From the NCBI RefSeq assembly GCF_001921205.1, contig NZ_MSIE01000032.1, forward strand, positions 1-64,000: 64,000 nucleotides of DNA, written 5' to 3'. Positions 47,512 through 57,295 of the stretch are shown in pieces. The position numbers were made by a program, and so were the translations under genes. The first letter of the stretch is position 1. The number at the start of each line of letters is the position of its first letter. Under the pieces are notes generated by a model. That model saw only the letters and a program-made list of their open reading frames with translations. It had not been told where the DNA came from and did no database searches. The stretch is from Actinophytocola xanthii (GTDB lineage Bacteria; Actinomycetota; Actinomycetes; Mycobacteriales; Pseudonocardiaceae).

Positions 47512-48780
47512 GTGGACGCCGATCGGCTGATCGCGCTCGACCGGGCGCACGTCTGGCACCCCTACGGACCCATGCCGGGCACCAGCGACCCGCTCGTGGT
47601 CGAGTCGGCAGAGGGGGTCCGCCTGCGGCTCGCCGACGGTCGGGAGCTGGTCGACGGCATGTCCTCGTGGTGGGCGGCCATCCACGGCTACCGGCACCCG
47701 GTGCTCGACGCCGCGCTCGTCGAGCAGTCCCGCCGGATGAGCCACGTCATGTTCGGCGGGCTCACCCACGAGCCCGCCGTCGCGCTCGCCTCGACCCTGG
47801 TGGAGATCACCCCGGAGCCGCTGCGGCACGTGTTCCTCTGCGACTCCGGTTCGGTGTCGGTCGAGGTCGCGGTCAAGATGTGCCTGCAGTACTGGCGCTC
47901 GGCCGGGCGGCCGGAGAAGCGGCGGATGATGACCTGGCGGGGCGGCTACCACGGCGACACCTTCCACCCGATGAGCGTGTGCGACCCGGAGGGCGGGATG
48001 CACAGCCTCTGGCGCGGCGTGCTGCCCGACCAGCTGTTCGCCGGCCCGCCCCCCGCCGCGCTGGAGCACGACTACGTCGAGCACCTCGCGACGTTGATCG
48101 AGACCCACGCCGACGAGCTGGCCGGGGTGATCGTGGAGCCGGTGGTGCAGGGCGCGGGCGGGATGCGCTTCCACGACCCCCGCTACCTGCACGTGCTGCG
48201 CGAGCTCACGCTCGCCCACGACGTCCTGCTCGTGTTCGACGAGATCGCCACCGGCTTCGGACGCACGGGGGAGATGTTCGCCGCCGACCACGCCGGGGTG
48301 GCCCCCGACGTGATGTGCCTCGGCAAGGCGATGACCGGTGGCTACCTGAGCATGGCGGCCACCCTCTGTACGCCGCGGGTCGCCGACGGCATCTCCCGCG
48401 GCGCGGTGCCCGTACTGGCGCACGGACCGACCTTCATGGGCAACCCGCTGGCCGCGGCCGTGTCCCGGGCGTCCATCGACCTGCTCCGCGCCCAGGACTG
48501 GCGCGCCGCGGTGGCCGGCATCGAGACCGCGCTCACGACCGGCCTTGCCCCCGCCCGCACCCTGCCAGGCGTACGCGAGGTCCGCGTGCTGGGTGCGATC
48601 GGCGTCGTCCAGCTGGACCACGAGGTGGACCTGGCCGCTGCCACCGCCGCCGCCGTCGAGCACGGGGCGTGGCTGCGTCCCTTCCGAGACCTGATCTACA
48701 CGATGCCGCCCTTCGTGAGCCGACCGGCCGACATCGAGACGATCACCGGCGCCGTGCTGGCCGCCGCTGCCGCCGGGTGA
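47512..48780 (+). CDS. bioA: Adenosylmethionine-8-amino-7-oxononanoate aminotransferase BioA
   Basis: PLP enzyme converting KAPA to DAPA in biotin synthesis, with SAM as amino donor. 422 aa. WHPYGPM at residues ~13-19 and [14 protein letters not shown] are BioA signatures. PLP Asp is in [13 protein letters not shown] and the Schiff-base Lys272 is in CLGKAMTGG. The end holds [15 protein letters not shown] 47512 is 8 nt after the glycosidase gene, with a run of G (GGGGGCGG) as ribosome site. bioF is not adjacent. Confidence 0.95.
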   Translation: MDADRLIALDRAHVWHPYGPMPGTSDPLVVESAEGVRLRLADGRELVDGMSSWWAAIHGYRHPVLDAALVEQSRRMSHVMFGGLTHEPAVALASTLVEITPEPLRHVFLCDSGSVSVEVAVKMCLQYWRSAGRPEKRRMMTWRGGYHGDTFHPMSVCDPEGGMHSLWRGVLPDQLFAGPPPAALEHDYVEHLATLIETHADELAGVIVEPVVQGAGGMRFHDPRYLHVLRELTLAHDVLLVFDEIATGFGRTGEMFAADHAGVAPDVMCLGKAMTGGYLSMAATLCTPRVADGISRGAVPVLAHGPTFMGNPLAAAVSRASIDLLRAQDWRAAVAGIETALTTGLAPARTLPGVREVRVLGAIGVVQLDHEVDLAAATAAAVEHGAWLRPFRDLIYTMPPFVSRPADIETITGAVLAAAAAG

Positions 48781-48825
48781 CCGGGTCCGACCGGTTGACC
48801 CGAGGAACCTCGCCGACCGGCGCCG

Positions 48826-49113
48826 TCAGCGGCACTCGCGGCGGGAGGTGCGGCGGGGGCGCCGCAGGCCGGCCAGGGTGGCGGCCAGCTCCATCGGTGT
48901 CGGCTCGACCAGCACCGTGCCGTCCGGGGTCACCAGGACCGGGATCTCGGTGCGGCCGCCGGCGATCTCCACCGCACGCGTCCGCACCTCCTCGATGCTC
49001 GTGTCGTGCGCGGCGAACGGCACCTGGTGGCGCGTCAGCCACGCCGTGATCTGCCGCGTGTCGCTGCACCAGTCGGCGCCGAACAGCTGGACCTGGTCAT
49101 CGCCGGTGAACAC
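48826..49113 (-). CDS. Glutaredoxin-like protein, monothiol site
   Basis: 95 aa, thioredoxin-fold reductase. The active site is WCSDTR with a single Cys16 (CSDT rather than CxxC). The later segments EIAGGRTEIPVLVTPDGTVLVEPTPMELAATL match the TVP cis-Pro region and GSH-binding Asp-like position of glutaredoxins, close to actinobacterial mycoredoxin-like proteins. GTG 49113 has the -10 box TATCGT 7 nt upstream. It lies on the opposite strand between bioA and bioD; the tail is Arg-rich. Confidence 0.82.
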   Translation of the reverse strand: MFTGDDQVQLFGADWCSDTRQITAWLTRHQVPFAAHDTSIEEVRTRAVEIAGGRTEIPVLVTPDGTVLVEPTPMELAATLAGLRRPRRTSRRECR

Positions 49114-49120
49114 GGCCTAG

Positions 49121-49126
49121 ACGATA
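49121..49126 (-). promoter_or_regulatory. -10 box of the glutaredoxin gene
   Basis: Minus-strand TATCGT, seven bases, then the GTG at 49113. Confidence 0.55.
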
Positions 49127-49168
49127 CCTACCACCGGCCCGGGTGCGGTTGCGGCGAACGGGTGGGAC

Positions 49169-49174
49169 TAACCT
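49169..49174 (+). promoter_or_regulatory. -10 box of the bioD operon
   Basis: TAACCT is followed by 8 nt and the bioD GTG. The hexamer and spacing are identical to those of murE. No biotin-repressor palindrome is visible in the 69-nt gap. Confidence 0.55.
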
Positions 49175-49182
49175 GACGCTCC

Positions 49183-49902
49183 GTGAGTGTCATCGTGCTC
49201 ACGGGTACCGGAACCGGAGTCGGAAAAACGGTGGTCACCGCCGCTGTGGCCGCGCTGGCCCGCGCCCGGGGCCACAGCGTCGCGGTGTTGAAGCCGGCAC
49301 AGACCGGAGTCGCGCCCGGCGAGCCGGGCGACGTGCACGAGGTCTCCCGCCTGGCCGGTGACGAGGTCACCACCTGGGAGCTGGCCCGCTTCCCGGACCC
49401 GCTGGCCCCCGGCACGGCCGCGCGACGCGCCGGAGCGCTGCCGGTCACGCCCTCCCAGGCCGCCGCCGCGGCCGTGGAGCTCTCCCGCGGGCACGACCTG
49501 GTCCTGGTCGAGGGCGCGGGCGGGCTGCTCGTCCGGATGGACGACCACGGCGGCACCATCGCCGACGTGGCCTGGTCGATCGGCGCGCCGGTCCTCGTCG
49601 TCGCCGAAGCCGGGCTGGGCACGCTCAACGCGACGGCACTCACCACCGAGGCCCTGCGCCGCCGCGGCATCGAGTGCGCGGGCGTGGTCGTCGGCTCCTG
49701 GCCCGCCGAGCCCGACCTCGCCGCCCGCTGCAACCTCGACGACCTCCCGGTGGTGGCCGAGGCTCCGCTGGTCGGCGCGGTCCCCTCGAACGCCGGCGGG
49801 CTCGACCGGGCGGCGTTCCTGACGGTCGCCAGGGCCTCGCTCGCGCCGGCCCTCGGTGGGGAGTTCGACGCGAACGGGTTCGCGGCGGAACACGCCGCGT
49901 GA
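49183..49902 (+). CDS. bioD: Dethiobiotin synthetase BioD
   Basis: ATP-dependent carboxylation of DAPA to dethiobiotin. 239 aa with the P-loop GTGTGVGKT (Lys15), VLKPAQTGV, and [15 protein letters not shown] 49183 is set by the -10 box 8 nt upstream. The TGA stop overlaps an in-frame ATG of the bioB frame (TGATG), although the bioB ribosome site lies 100 nt further on. Confidence 0.95.
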   Translation: MSVIVLTGTGTGVGKTVVTAAVAALARARGHSVAVLKPAQTGVAPGEPGDVHEVSRLAGDEVTTWELARFPDPLAPGTAARRAGALPVTPSQAAAAAVELSRGHDLVLVEGAGGLLVRMDDHGGTIADVAWSIGAPVLVVAEAGLGTLNATALTTEALRRRGIECAGVVVGSWPAEPDLAARCNLDDLPVVAEAPLVGAVPSNAGGLDRAAFLTVARASLAPALGGEFDANGFAAEHAA

Positions 49903-50012
49903 TGACGACCGGCTCGAAGGCTGGTCGGCGCGTGAGATACATCGCGTTCCTCTCGGCAGCGCGTGCGGCAGACTTGGCCGGAAGGCCGATCACCACGAGC
50001 GAGGAGGCACCC

Positions 50013-51062
50013 GTGACCGCTGCCGCCGAACGGAGCAGGGCCGACCATTCGGCTGCTGTCGACACTCACGACGTGCTGGCGTTCGCTCGTGAGCAGGTGC
50101 TCGAGCGGGGGGTCGGGCTCGACGAGGCGCGGGTGCTCGAGATCCTTCGGCTGCCCGACGACCGGGTCCCCGAGCTGCTCGCGCTCGCTCACGAGGTGCG
50201 GATGCGCTGGTGCGGCCCGGAGGTCGAGGTCGAGGGCATCGTCAGCCTGAAGACCGGCGGGTGCCCGGAGGACTGCCACTTCTGCTCCCAGTCCGGGCAG
50301 TTCCCCTCGCCGGTGCGCTCGGCCTGGCTGGACATCCCCGGCCTGGTCCGCGCGGCCAGGGAGACCGCGGAGACCGGGGCCAGCGAGTTCTGCATCGTGG
50401 CCGCGGTGCGCGGGCCGGACAAGCGTCTGCTGTCCCAGGTTCGGGACGGCATCAAGGCCATCCGCGAGGACGGCAACGACATCCAGATCGCGTGCTCGCT
50501 CGGCATGCTCACCCAGGAGCAGGTCGACGAGCTGGTCGCGATGGGCGTGCACCGGTACAACCACAACCTCGAGACCGCGCGCTCGCACTTCCCGTCTGTG
50601 GTCACGACCCACACCTGGGAGGAGCGCTGGGAGACGCTGCGGATGGTGCACGCGGCCGGCATGGAGGTCTGCTGCGGCGGCATCATCGGCATGGGGGAGA
50701 GCGTCGAGCAGCGCGCGGAGTTCGCCGCGCAGCTCGCCGAGCTCGACCCGCACGAGGTGCCGATGAACTTCCTCATCCCGCAGGCCGGCACGCCGTACGA
50801 GAACTACGAGATCGTCGAGGGCAGGGACGCGCTGCGCACCGTGGCCGCGTTCCGTCTCGCCCTGCCGCGCACGCTGCTCCGCTTCGCCGGCGGCCGCGAG
50901 CTGACCCTCGGCGACCTCGGCGCCGAGCAGGGCATGCTGGGCGGGATCAACGCGATCATCGTCGGCAACTACCTGACCAACCTCGGCCGCCCGGCCCAGC
51001 AGGACCTCGACATGCTGACCGAGCTGAACATGCCGATCAAGGCGCTGAGCGACACGCTGTGA
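50013..51062 (+). CDS. bioB: Biotin synthase BioB
   Basis: Radical SAM enzyme that inserts sulfur into dethiobiotin. GTG 50013 is chosen because GAGGAGG (50001-50007) is 5 nt upstream and gives the usual 349 aa. The [4Fe-4S] SAM cluster site is CPEDCHFC (Cys84, Cys88, Cys91). Other BioB motifs include [13 protein letters not shown] and [10 protein letters not shown], which hold further cluster cysteines. An in-frame ATG at 49902, overlapping the bioD stop, would add 37 residues. The stop overlaps bsaP by GTGA. Confidence 0.96.
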   Translation: MTAAAERSRADHSAAVDTHDVLAFAREQVLERGVGLDEARVLEILRLPDDRVPELLALAHEVRMRWCGPEVEVEGIVSLKTGGCPEDCHFCSQSGQFPSPVRSAWLDIPGLVRAARETAETGASEFCIVAAVRGPDKRLLSQVRDGIKAIREDGNDIQIACSLGMLTQEQVDELVAMGVHRYNHNLETARSHFPSVVTTHTWEERWETLRMVHAAGMEVCCGGIIGMGESVEQRAEFAAQLAELDPHEVPMNFLIPQAGTPYENYEIVEGRDALRTVAAFRLALPRTLLRFAGGRELTLGDLGAEQGMLGGINAIIVGNYLTNLGRPAQQDLDMLTELNMPIKALSDTL

Positions 51063-51316
51063 CGGCGGCGTTCTGCGTGCACTGCGGCAAGCCACCGGCC
51101 GAGGGCGACCACGGCCGGTGCGCCAGGTTGCGTGCGGCGGTCGACCCGCCCCGCTACTGCCCGGAGTGCGCCCGCCGCATGGTCGTGCAGGTGACGCCCA
51201 CGGGCTGGTCGGCCCGGTGCAGCCGCCACGGCGAGCGTTCCTCCCGGGCGGAGGCGTTTCCGAGAGCCTCCGCGCCGGAAGGCTCTTCGTTCAACGCGGT
51301 CTCGCCGACCGACTAG
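51059..51316 (+). CDS. bsaP: Biotin synthase auxiliary protein BsaP
   Basis: Small cysteine-rich protein of 85 aa directly coupled to bioB (GTGA). Cysteines are at 6, 9, 21, 34, 37 and 54 with His18 and His57: a C-x2-C pair, a CPEC pair, and a final C-x2-H. In mycobacteria the orthologous protein is needed for BioB to work in vivo, perhaps in handling an iron-sulfur cluster. The Cys-rich half ends at residue ~58; the tail is a disordered Ser/Arg/Glu stretch. The TAG stop is also the start of a -10 box for the next gene. Confidence 0.85.
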   Translation: MTAAFCVHCGKPPAEGDHGRCARLRAAVDPPRYCPECARRMVVQVTPTGWSARCSRHGERSSRAEAFPRASAPEGSSFNAVSPTD

Positions 51317-51319
51317 TCT
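51314..51319 (+). promoter_or_regulatory. -10 box made from the bsaP stop codon
   Basis: TAGTCT starts with the bsaP TAG. The next GTG (51362) is about 43 nt away with GGAGGA before it, so this transcript has a short leader, unlike the other stop-embedded boxes. Confidence 0.45.
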
Positions 51320-51361
51320 TCGCCTGGTAGGCGGACGGCGAGCGGGCGAGCGGAGGACGGC

Positions 51362-52327
51362 GTGGCGGAACAACCGGCCGGGGCACAGGGCGCCGCGCCG
51401 CTCCGACCCGACCCCGCCAACGGCGACGGTGGTGACGGCGGCGGCTCTGGAACCGGCAGCCGCAACGGCACCCGACCGCCCGGTTCCGAGCCCGTGGGCC
51501 ACTCGGTCGGCTCGGCGCCCACCGCCGGGGACTTGACTGGTCCAGAGCCCGTCTCCGGCGACGGGGCTGGTTCGGCGCCGGTCTCCGGCGACCCGGTCGG
51601 TGTGGGGCCGGCTCCCGGTCACCCGGCTGGCTCGGAGCCTGGCTCCGGCTATCCGGCCGCTTCGGCGGCCCTCTCCGGGCACTCCGCCGGTTCCGAGCCC
51701 CACCCCGGCCCCGGTCACCCGGCCGGTCCCGCTCCGGCCGCTCCGACACCGGTCCCCGGGCTCCCGGCCCACCAGGCCTACCCCGACTACCTGCCCTACC
51801 CCTGGCACCAGCCCCGGCCGCGCGTGGTCGTCCGGGCCGACCTCGTCCCCGCCGTCAGCGTCATGTCCACGGTCGCGTTGCTCGGCTTCGCGGTGGCCTG
51901 GTTGTGGTCGGTGCTCGCGCCGCCGGTGCGGATGGTGATCGGCAACGACGGGCAGCCCTTCCCTCTCGTGGCGGAGAGCTACCACCGGGCCGACGGCATG
52001 GTCATCTTCATCCTGCTCGGCCTGGCCGCGGGGCTGGTCAGCGGTGTCGCCGTCTGGTTCCTGCGCGAACGGCGCGGGCCCGTGGTCATGGCCGCCGCCG
52101 TGGCGGGGTCGGCGTTGGGCGGGTGGCTCGCCACCGCGCTCGGGACGGCCTGGGCCGAGGGCCGCTACCCCACGCCGGGCGAGGTGCAGACCCTCGACAT
52201 CGTCGAGGTGGCGCCCCGGCTGGAGAGCATGTGGGTACTGCTGGCCTGGCCGCTCACCACGGCGCTGGCCTACGGCGTCCTCGCCGCCTGGAACAGCATG
52301 GACGACCTGGGCCGACGGCTGGGCTAG
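51362..52327 (+). CDS. DUF2567 membrane protein with repetitive Pro/Gly/Ser N-terminus
   Basis: 321 aa. Residues 1 to ~150 are low complexity with a repeated G-D/H-P/x-A-G-S-E/x-P pattern (GSAPVSGDPVGVGPAPGHPAGSEPGSG). The C-terminal half has four hydrophobic segments around ADLVPAVSVMSTVALLGFAVAWLWSVLAPP, MVIFILLGLAAGLVSGVAVWFLRE, VVMAAAVAGSALGGWLATALG and WVLLAWPLTTALAYGVLAAW, the DUF2567 layout found beside bioB in mycobacteria. The function is unknown. Ends 2 nt from the stop of the convergent LON-domain gene. Confidence 0.8.
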   Translation: MAEQPAGAQGAAPLRPDPANGDGGDGGGSGTGSRNGTRPPGSEPVGHSVGSAPTAGDLTGPEPVSGDGAGSAPVSGDPVGVGPAPGHPAGSEPGSGYPAASAALSGHSAGSEPHPGPGHPAGPAPAAPTPVPGLPAHQAYPDYLPYPWHQPRPRVVVRADLVPAVSVMSTVALLGFAVAWLWSVLAPPVRMVIGNDGQPFPLVAESYHRADGMVIFILLGLAAGLVSGVAVWFLRERRGPVVMAAAVAGSALGGWLATALGTAWAEGRYPTPGEVQTLDIVEVAPRLESMWVLLAWPLTTALAYGVLAAWNSMDDLGRRLG

Positions 52328-52329
52328 CC

Positions 52330-53022
52330 CTAGTTCCGGCTGGCGTGCCGGCGCAGCTCGGCCGGCGGCGCCGGGACCGCGCGCAGCGCCGTCAGGATGC
52401 CGGCCTCCCGGTTCAGCAGCCGGCCCGCCAGGCGGAGCCGGTGCAGGGGTCGGGTCTCCTCCAGTAATCGCTGCCGGTCCTCCAGGGGCAGCAGGCAGTC
52501 GGTCGCCAGCAGGTGAGCGAGCTGGGCGATCTCCACGTCCTCGGCGGGCTCGTCCCAGTCGCCCTGCTGCCAGGCCGCCTGGCAGTAGCGGCGGTAGGCC
52601 GCACGGGCGGTGTTGGCCAGCGAGGCGACGGCGTCCTCGGCCTCGCGTTGCCCGGGGACGACCGCCGGCGCGTCCGGCACCCACTCCACCGCACCCATCA
52701 GGTAGGGCGCGCTGGTGGAGTCCACCGCCAGCAACCGGAACCGCCGTTCCCCGAGCGTGACGATGTCGAACCGGCCGTCCGGCAGCCGGGTCACCTGGCG
52801 CAGCACCGCCGCGCAGCCGATCGCGCGCAGCTGCTCGCACGAGGTGATCTCGACGTCGTGCGACGGCTTCAACGCGACGACGCCGAAACGCTTGCCGGGC
52901 AGCGTCTCGGTGATCAGGTCGACCGTGAGCTGTCGGTAGCGCGGCTCGAAGACGTGCAGTGGCAGCGTGGTGCCCGGCAGCAACACGGTTTGCAGCGGGA
53001 AGAGCGGAAGCGTCTCGGGCAC
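52330..53022 (-). CDS. LON N-terminal domain (substrate-binding) protein
   Basis: 230 aa. The ETLPLFPLQTVLLPGTTLPLHVFEPRYRQL start is the signature of the LON substrate-binding domain (PUA-like beta barrel, about residues 1-115), followed by a helical region. There is no AAA+ or protease part, so it is a stand-alone domain as in many actinobacteria; the role is unknown, possibly protein recognition. GTG 53022 has the -10 box TAGGTT 6 nt upstream. Also faces the nrtR 3' end (9-nt gap, same strand). Confidence 0.85.
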   Translation of the reverse strand: MPETLPLFPLQTVLLPGTTLPLHVFEPRYRQLTVDLITETLPGKRFGVVALKPSHDVEITSCEQLRAIGCAAVLRQVTRLPDGRFDIVTLGERRFRLLAVDSTSAPYLMGAVEWVPDAPAVVPGQREAEDAVASLANTARAAYRRYCQAAWQQGDWDEPAEDVEIAQLAHLLATDCLLPLEDRQRLLEETRPLHRLRLAGRLLNREAGILTALRAVPAPPAELRRHASRN

Positions 53023-53028
53023 CGTCCC

Positions 53029-53034
53029 AACCTA
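53029..53034 (-). promoter_or_regulatory. -10 box of the LON-domain gene, overlapping the nrtR stop
   Basis: Minus-strand TAGGTT (53034-53029), then six bases and the GTG at 53022. Its first bases lie within the TAG stop of nrtR, which ends at 53032. Confidence 0.55.
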
Positions 53035-53748
53035 CGACGGGACGCCGCCCCGCGCTTGGTTCGGCGGGCGGAGCACCGCGAATGGGTCCGTGACCGCCAT
53101 GGTCCGCTCGACGAACCGGAACAGCGCCGCGGGCCGTCCGCCGGTGCGGCCCGGCGGCGCCGTCTCACCGGTCGGCTCGAGCAGACCGCGCCGGGACAGC
53201 ACCCGCTGCAGGTTCGTCGCCGAGACCCGGTAGCCCAGTGCCGCCGAGTACAGGCCGCGCAGCGCGGAGATGGTGAACGTCGGCGGCGCGAGGGCGAAGC
53301 CGATGTTGGTGTAGGACAGCTTCGACCGCAGCCGGTCCCGCGCTCGGTGCACGATCGACTGGTGGTCGAACGCCGTGGGCGGCAGGGCGTCGAGCGGGTG
53401 CCAGCGGGTGTCCGGCGGCAGGCCGGGGTCGACGTCGGAGGGGACCAGGCCCAGGAACGCGGTTGCCACGACGCGCTCGTCCGGGATCCGGTCCGGCGCG
53501 CTGAACACGGCGAGCTGCTCGACGTGGGAGAGCTGCCGCACGTCGACCTTCTCCGCCAGCTGGCGCTTGATCGAGCTCTCCACGTCCTCGGCCGCGCCGA
53601 GCCGCCCGCCGGGCAGTGACCACCGGTGCGCATGCGGCTCCAGCGCGCGTTCCCACAGCAGGACCTGGAGTGAGCCTGCTCGCACCTGGAGCACCGCGGC
53701 CAGGACTTCATGGGCTACGGGCAGGGGAGGAGTGGTAGCATCGACCAT
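53032..53748 (-). CDS. nrtR: NrtR-type regulator of NAD synthesis (Nudix fold plus winged helix)
   Basis: Transcription factor that senses ADP-ribose or a related NAD product through a degenerate Nudix domain. 238 aa. Residues ~10-140 are Nudix-like: [25 protein letters not shown] keeps the GG and the first Glu but lacks the catalytic REXXEE core, as expected for a sensor. Residues ~150-225 form a winged helix ([35 protein letters not shown]). ATG 53748 has a -10 box TAGGAT 7 nt upstream, inside a palindrome facing nadABC. The locus strongly implies repression of nadABC and of itself. Confidence 0.88.
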   Translation of the reverse strand: MVDATTPPLPVAHEVLAAVLQVRAGSLQVLLWERALEPHAHRWSLPGGRLGAAEDVESSIKRQLAEKVDVRQLSHVEQLAVFSAPDRIPDERVVATAFLGLVPSDVDPGLPPDTRWHPLDALPPTAFDHQSIVHRARDRLRSKLSYTNIGFALAPPTFTISALRGLYSAALGYRVSATNLQRVLSRRGLLEPTGETAPPGRTGGRPAALFRFVERTMAVTDPFAVLRPPNQARGGVPS

Positions 53749-53771
53749 GTTTTCGATCCTAAGGCGAAAAC
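53749..53771. promoter_or_regulatory. Putative NrtR operator with nrtR -10 box inside
   Basis: GTTTTCG (53749-53755) and CGAAAAC (53765-53771) are 7-bp arms of a perfect inverted repeat with a 9-nt spacer. The spacer holds the minus-strand -10 box TAGGAT of nrtR (53761-53756). The left arm is therefore the first transcribed bases of a leaderless nrtR mRNA, directly before its ATG. The nadA ATG lies 47 nt to the right. Occupancy would block both directions. Confidence 0.7.
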
Positions 53772-53817
53772 CTCGGGATGGGAAACCGGCAAGGGTTGCC
53801 AATGCGAGGAGGACGAC

Positions 53818-54840
53818 ATGGCCGCTACCGCGGAACGTGAGCGGACCGACGACCTGACGCCCTACGGCGGCGTCGAGGCCGACGCGGCGTGGCGCGACGA
53901 GGTGCGCCGGCTGGCCGAGGAACGCGACGCGGTGCTGCTCGCGCACAACTACCAGCTGCCGGAGATCCAGGACATCGCCCACCACACCGGCGACTCCCTC
54001 GCGCTGAGCCGGATCGCCGCCGAGAGCGACGCCTCGACGATCGTGTTCTGCGGCGTGCACTTCATGGCCGAGACGGCGAAGATCCTGAGCCCGCACAAGA
54101 CCGTGCTGATCCCGGACGCCCGGGCCGGCTGCTCGCTCGCCGACTCCATCGACGCCGCCCAGCTGCGCGCGTGGAAGGCCGAGCACCCCGGCGCCGTCGT
54201 CGTCTCCTACGTCAACACCACGGCCGAGGTGAAGGCGGAGACCGACATCTGCTGCACCTCGTCCAACGCCGTGGACGTGGTCCGCTCGATCCCGGCCGAC
54301 CGCGAGGTGCTGTTCCTGCCCGACCAGTTCCTCGGTGCCCACGTGCGCCGGGAGACCGGCCGGGAGAACCTGCACATCTGGGCGGGGGAGTGCCACGTGC
54401 ACGCGGGGATCAACGGTCCGGAGCTCGCCGCGCGGGCCGCGGCCGACCCGGAGGCCGACCTGTTCGTGCACCCCGAGTGCGGCTGCGCGACCTCGGCGCT
54501 CTACCTGGCCGGCGAGGGCGTGGTGCCCGCCGCCCAGGTCAAGATCCTCTCCACCGGCGACATGGTCACCGAGGCCAGGGCGACGCGGGCCACGACGGTG
54601 CTCGTCGCCACCGAGGTCGGCATGCTCCACCAGCTGCGCCGGGCCGCACCGGACATCGACTTCCGCGCGGTGAACGACCGCGCCTCCTGCCGGTACATGA
54701 AGATGATCACGCCGGCGGCCCTGCTGCGGTCCCTGCGCGAGGGCGCCGACGAGGTGCACGTCGACCCGGCGGTCGCCGAGCGGGCCAGGGGTGCGGTCCG
54801 CCGCATGATCGAGATCGGCAAGCCGGGCGGTGGCGAGTGA
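53818..54840 (+). CDS. nadA: Quinolinate synthase NadA
   Basis: [4Fe-4S] enzyme condensing iminoaspartate with dihydroxyacetone phosphate to quinolinate. ATG 53818 has GAGGAGG 5 nt upstream. 340 aa. Cluster cysteines and neighbours are in [25 protein letters not shown] and [35 protein letters not shown] and [14 protein letters not shown] are further signatures. First gene of nadABC, joined to nadB by a GTGA overlap. Confidence 0.96.
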   Translation: MAATAERERTDDLTPYGGVEADAAWRDEVRRLAEERDAVLLAHNYQLPEIQDIAHHTGDSLALSRIAAESDASTIVFCGVHFMAETAKILSPHKTVLIPDARAGCSLADSIDAAQLRAWKAEHPGAVVVSYVNTTAEVKAETDICCTSSNAVDVVRSIPADREVLFLPDQFLGAHVRRETGRENLHIWAGECHVHAGINGPELAARAAADPEADLFVHPECGCATSALYLAGEGVVPAAQVKILSTGDMVTEARATRATTVLVATEVGMLHQLRRAAPDIDFRAVNDRASCRYMKMITPAALLRSLREGADEVHVDPAVAERARGAVRRMIEIGKPGGGE

Positions 54841-56447
54841 GCGGCCCCAGCTGGGAGGCGCGTGCGGACCTGGTGGTCGTGGGCACCGGTGTCGCCGGGT
54901 TGACCGCGGCGCTGCGGGCGCGCGAACTCGGCCTGCGGGTGCTGGTGGTCACCAAGGAGGCGGCCGACGGCGGAAACACCCGCTGGGCCCAGGGCGGGGT
55001 CGCCGTGGTGCTCGGCGACATGCCCGACGACTCGGTGCGGCGCCACGTCGAGGACACCCTGGTGGCCGGCGGCGGCCTGTGCGATCTCGAGGCCACGACG
55101 CGAATCATCGGCGCGGGCCCGGCCGCGGTGGCCCGGCTCCGGGCACGCGGTGCGGTGTTCGACGGCCCACCGGAGCGGCTGGCGCGCACCCGGGAGGGCG
55201 GCCACACCGCCTTACGCGTCGTGCACGCCGGCGGCGACGCCACCGGGGCCGAGGTGGAGCGCGCGCTGCTGGCCGCGTCGCGGGACGGCGGGCTGCCCGT
55301 GCTGGAGCACCATGTCGCCGTCGACACCCTGCGCACGCCGGCCGGTGAGGTGGCCGGTCTGCTCGTGCTCGACGGCGACGGGGTGCCCGGGGTGCTCACC
55401 GCTCCCGCCGTGCTGCTGGCGACCGGCGGGCTCGGCCAGCTGTACCAGGCGACCTCGAACCCGGCGGTGGCCACCGCCGACGGCGTGGCCCTCGCGCTGC
55501 GGGCCGGCGCGCCCGTCCAGGACCTGGAGTTCGTGCAGTTCCACCCCACCGTGCTCTACACCGGCGAGGGCGCGCGCGGCCGGTGCCCGCTGGTGACCGA
55601 GGCCGTGCGCGGCGAGGGTGCGGTGCTGGTCGACTCGACTGGTGCCCGGGTGATGGCCGGCGTCCACCCGCTGGCCGACCTGGCCCCGCGCGACGTGGTG
55701 TCGGCCGCGATCAACCGCCGGCTGGCGGCGTTGGGCGAGGACCACGTGTTCCTGGACGCCACCCACCTGGACCGCCCCACGTTCGAGCGCCGGTTCCCCA
55801 CCGTGCTCGCGGCCTGCCAGGCCGCTGGCGTGGACCCCGTCGTGGACCCGATCCCGGTCTCGCCGGCCGCCCACTTCGCCTGCGGCGGCGTTATGTCTAC
55901 TGTGGACGGACGGACCGCGGTGCCCGGCCTGTACGCCGCGGGCGAGGTCGCGCGCACCGGGCTGCACGGCGCGAACCGCCTTGCCTCCAACAGCCTGCTG
56001 GAGGGCCTGGTCGTGGGAGCGCGCGCGGCCGAGGCGGTGGCGGCGGACCTGGCCGCCGCGCCGCGGGCCGAGCGGCGGCTCGCCGCGTGCCCGCCGGTGC
56101 CGGTGGCGCCGGCCGCCGGCCGCGACACCCTGCAGCGGGTGATGAGCCGCTACGCCGGCATCGGCCGGGACGCCGAAGGGCTCGCGGTGGTGGGCTCGGT
56201 CCTCGACGTGTCGGCCGTGGACCGCCCCCTGTCGAGCAGGGCGGCGGTGGAGGACGCCGCGCTCACCCTCACCGCGCGGGCCCTGATCGCGGCGGCGCAG
56301 GCCAGGACAGAGTCCCGCGGCTGCCACGTGCGCACCGACTTCCCGCAGGTCGACGAGGGCTTCGCGCACGGCCTGGCGGTGCGCCTCACCCCGTCCGGCC
56401 AACCGATGCTGGACCGTCCGGCGCTGCTGACCCGAGGAGCGGCATGA
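54837..56447 (+). CDS. nadB: L-aspartate oxidase NadB
   Basis: FAD enzyme that oxidises L-aspartate to iminoaspartate for NadA. 536 aa. The FAD loop is [14 protein letters not shown], followed by [13 protein letters not shown] (succinate dehydrogenase family), then [26 protein letters not shown] and [19 protein letters not shown]-terminal helical domain completes the family length. GTG 54837 overlaps nadA; the end overlaps nadC by ATGA. Confidence 0.95.
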   Translation: MSGPSWEARADLVVVGTGVAGLTAALRARELGLRVLVVTKEAADGGNTRWAQGGVAVVLGDMPDDSVRRHVEDTLVAGGGLCDLEATTRIIGAGPAAVARLRARGAVFDGPPERLARTREGGHTALRVVHAGGDATGAEVERALLAASRDGGLPVLEHHVAVDTLRTPAGEVAGLLVLDGDGVPGVLTAPAVLLATGGLGQLYQATSNPAVATADGVALALRAGAPVQDLEFVQFHPTVLYTGEGARGRCPLVTEAVRGEGAVLVDSTGARVMAGVHPLADLAPRDVVSAAINRRLAALGEDHVFLDATHLDRPTFERRFPTVLAACQAAGVDPVVDPIPVSPAAHFACGGVMSTVDGRTAVPGLYAAGEVARTGLHGANRLASNSLLEGLVVGARAAEAVAADLAAAPRAERRLAACPPVPVAPAAGRDTLQRVMSRYAGIGRDAEGLAVVGSVLDVSAVDRPLSSRAAVEDAALTLTARALIAAAQARTESRGCHVRTDFPQVDEGFAHGLAVRLTPSGQPMLDRPALLTRGAA

Positions 56448-57292
56448 CCGACCTGGACCTGGCGGACCTGCGCCGGGTGGTGGCGACGGCCCTGGAGGAG
56501 GACCTGCGCTACGGCCCGGACGCGACGACCGCGGCCACCGTCGCGGAGGCCACCGAGGCCGTCGCCGAGCTCACCCCGCGCGCCTCCGGCACGGTCGCCG
56601 GCGTCCCCGCCGCGCTGGCCGTGTTCGAGACGGTCCTGCCCGACGTCGAGGTGCTGTCCCGACGCGAGGACGGCGAACGGGTCGCCCCCGGTGAGCCTGT
56701 CCTGGTGGTCAGAGGCAGGGTCCGCGGCCTGCTGACCGCGGAACGCACGGCGTTGAACCTGCTCTGCCACCTGTCCGGCATCGCCACGGCGACGGCGGCG
56801 TGGGTGGACGCACTCGCCGGCACCGGCGCCGTGGTGAGGGACTCCCGCAAGACCCTCCCGGGCCTGCGCCTCCTCGAGAAGTACGCCGTCCGGTGCGGCG
56901 GCGGCAGCAACCACCGCCTGGGCCTGGGCGACGCGGTGTTGATCAAGGACAACCACGTCCTGGCGGCGGGTTCGGTCACCGCCGCCCTGACCGCGGCCCG
57001 CGAACACGCCCCGGACCTGCCCTGCGAGGTCGAGGTGGACACCCTCGACCAGCTGGACGAGGCACTGGCAGCCGGCGCCGAACTGGTCCTGCTGGACAAC
57101 TTCAGCCCGGAACAGTGCGCCGAGGCCGTCCGCCGGGTAGCCGACCGGGCTCTCACCACGAAGCTGGAGGTCTCCGGCGGCCTCACCCTGGCGGAGGCCA
57201 GACGCTACGCCGACACCGGGGTGGACTACCTGGCCGTAGGCGCCCTCACCCATTCCGCCCCAGCACTGGACATCGGCATGGACCTACGCTGA
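56444..57292 (+). CDS. nadC: Nicotinate-nucleotide pyrophosphorylase NadC (quinolinate phosphoribosyltransferase)
   Basis: Converts quinolinate and PRPP to nicotinate mononucleotide, the end of the local pathway. 282 aa. EDLRYGPDATT, AERTALNLLCHLSGIAT, DSRKTLPGLRLLEKYAVRCGGGSNHRLGLGD and VLIKDNH carry the PRPP/quinolinate Arg, His and Lys residues. LEVSGGLTLAEARRYADTGVDYLAVGALTHSAPALDIGMDL ends the barrel. The repeat array begins 3 nt after its stop. Confidence 0.96.
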   Translation: MTDLDLADLRRVVATALEEDLRYGPDATTAATVAEATEAVAELTPRASGTVAGVPAALAVFETVLPDVEVLSRREDGERVAPGEPVLVVRGRVRGLLTAERTALNLLCHLSGIATATAAWVDALAGTGAVVRDSRKTLPGLRLLEKYAVRCGGGSNHRLGLGDAVLIKDNHVLAAGSVTAALTAAREHAPDLPCEVEVDTLDQLDEALAAGAELVLLDNFSPEQCAEAVRRVADRALTTKLEVSGGLTLAEARRYADTGVDYLAVGALTHSAPALDIGMDLR

Positions 57293-57295
57293 CAA

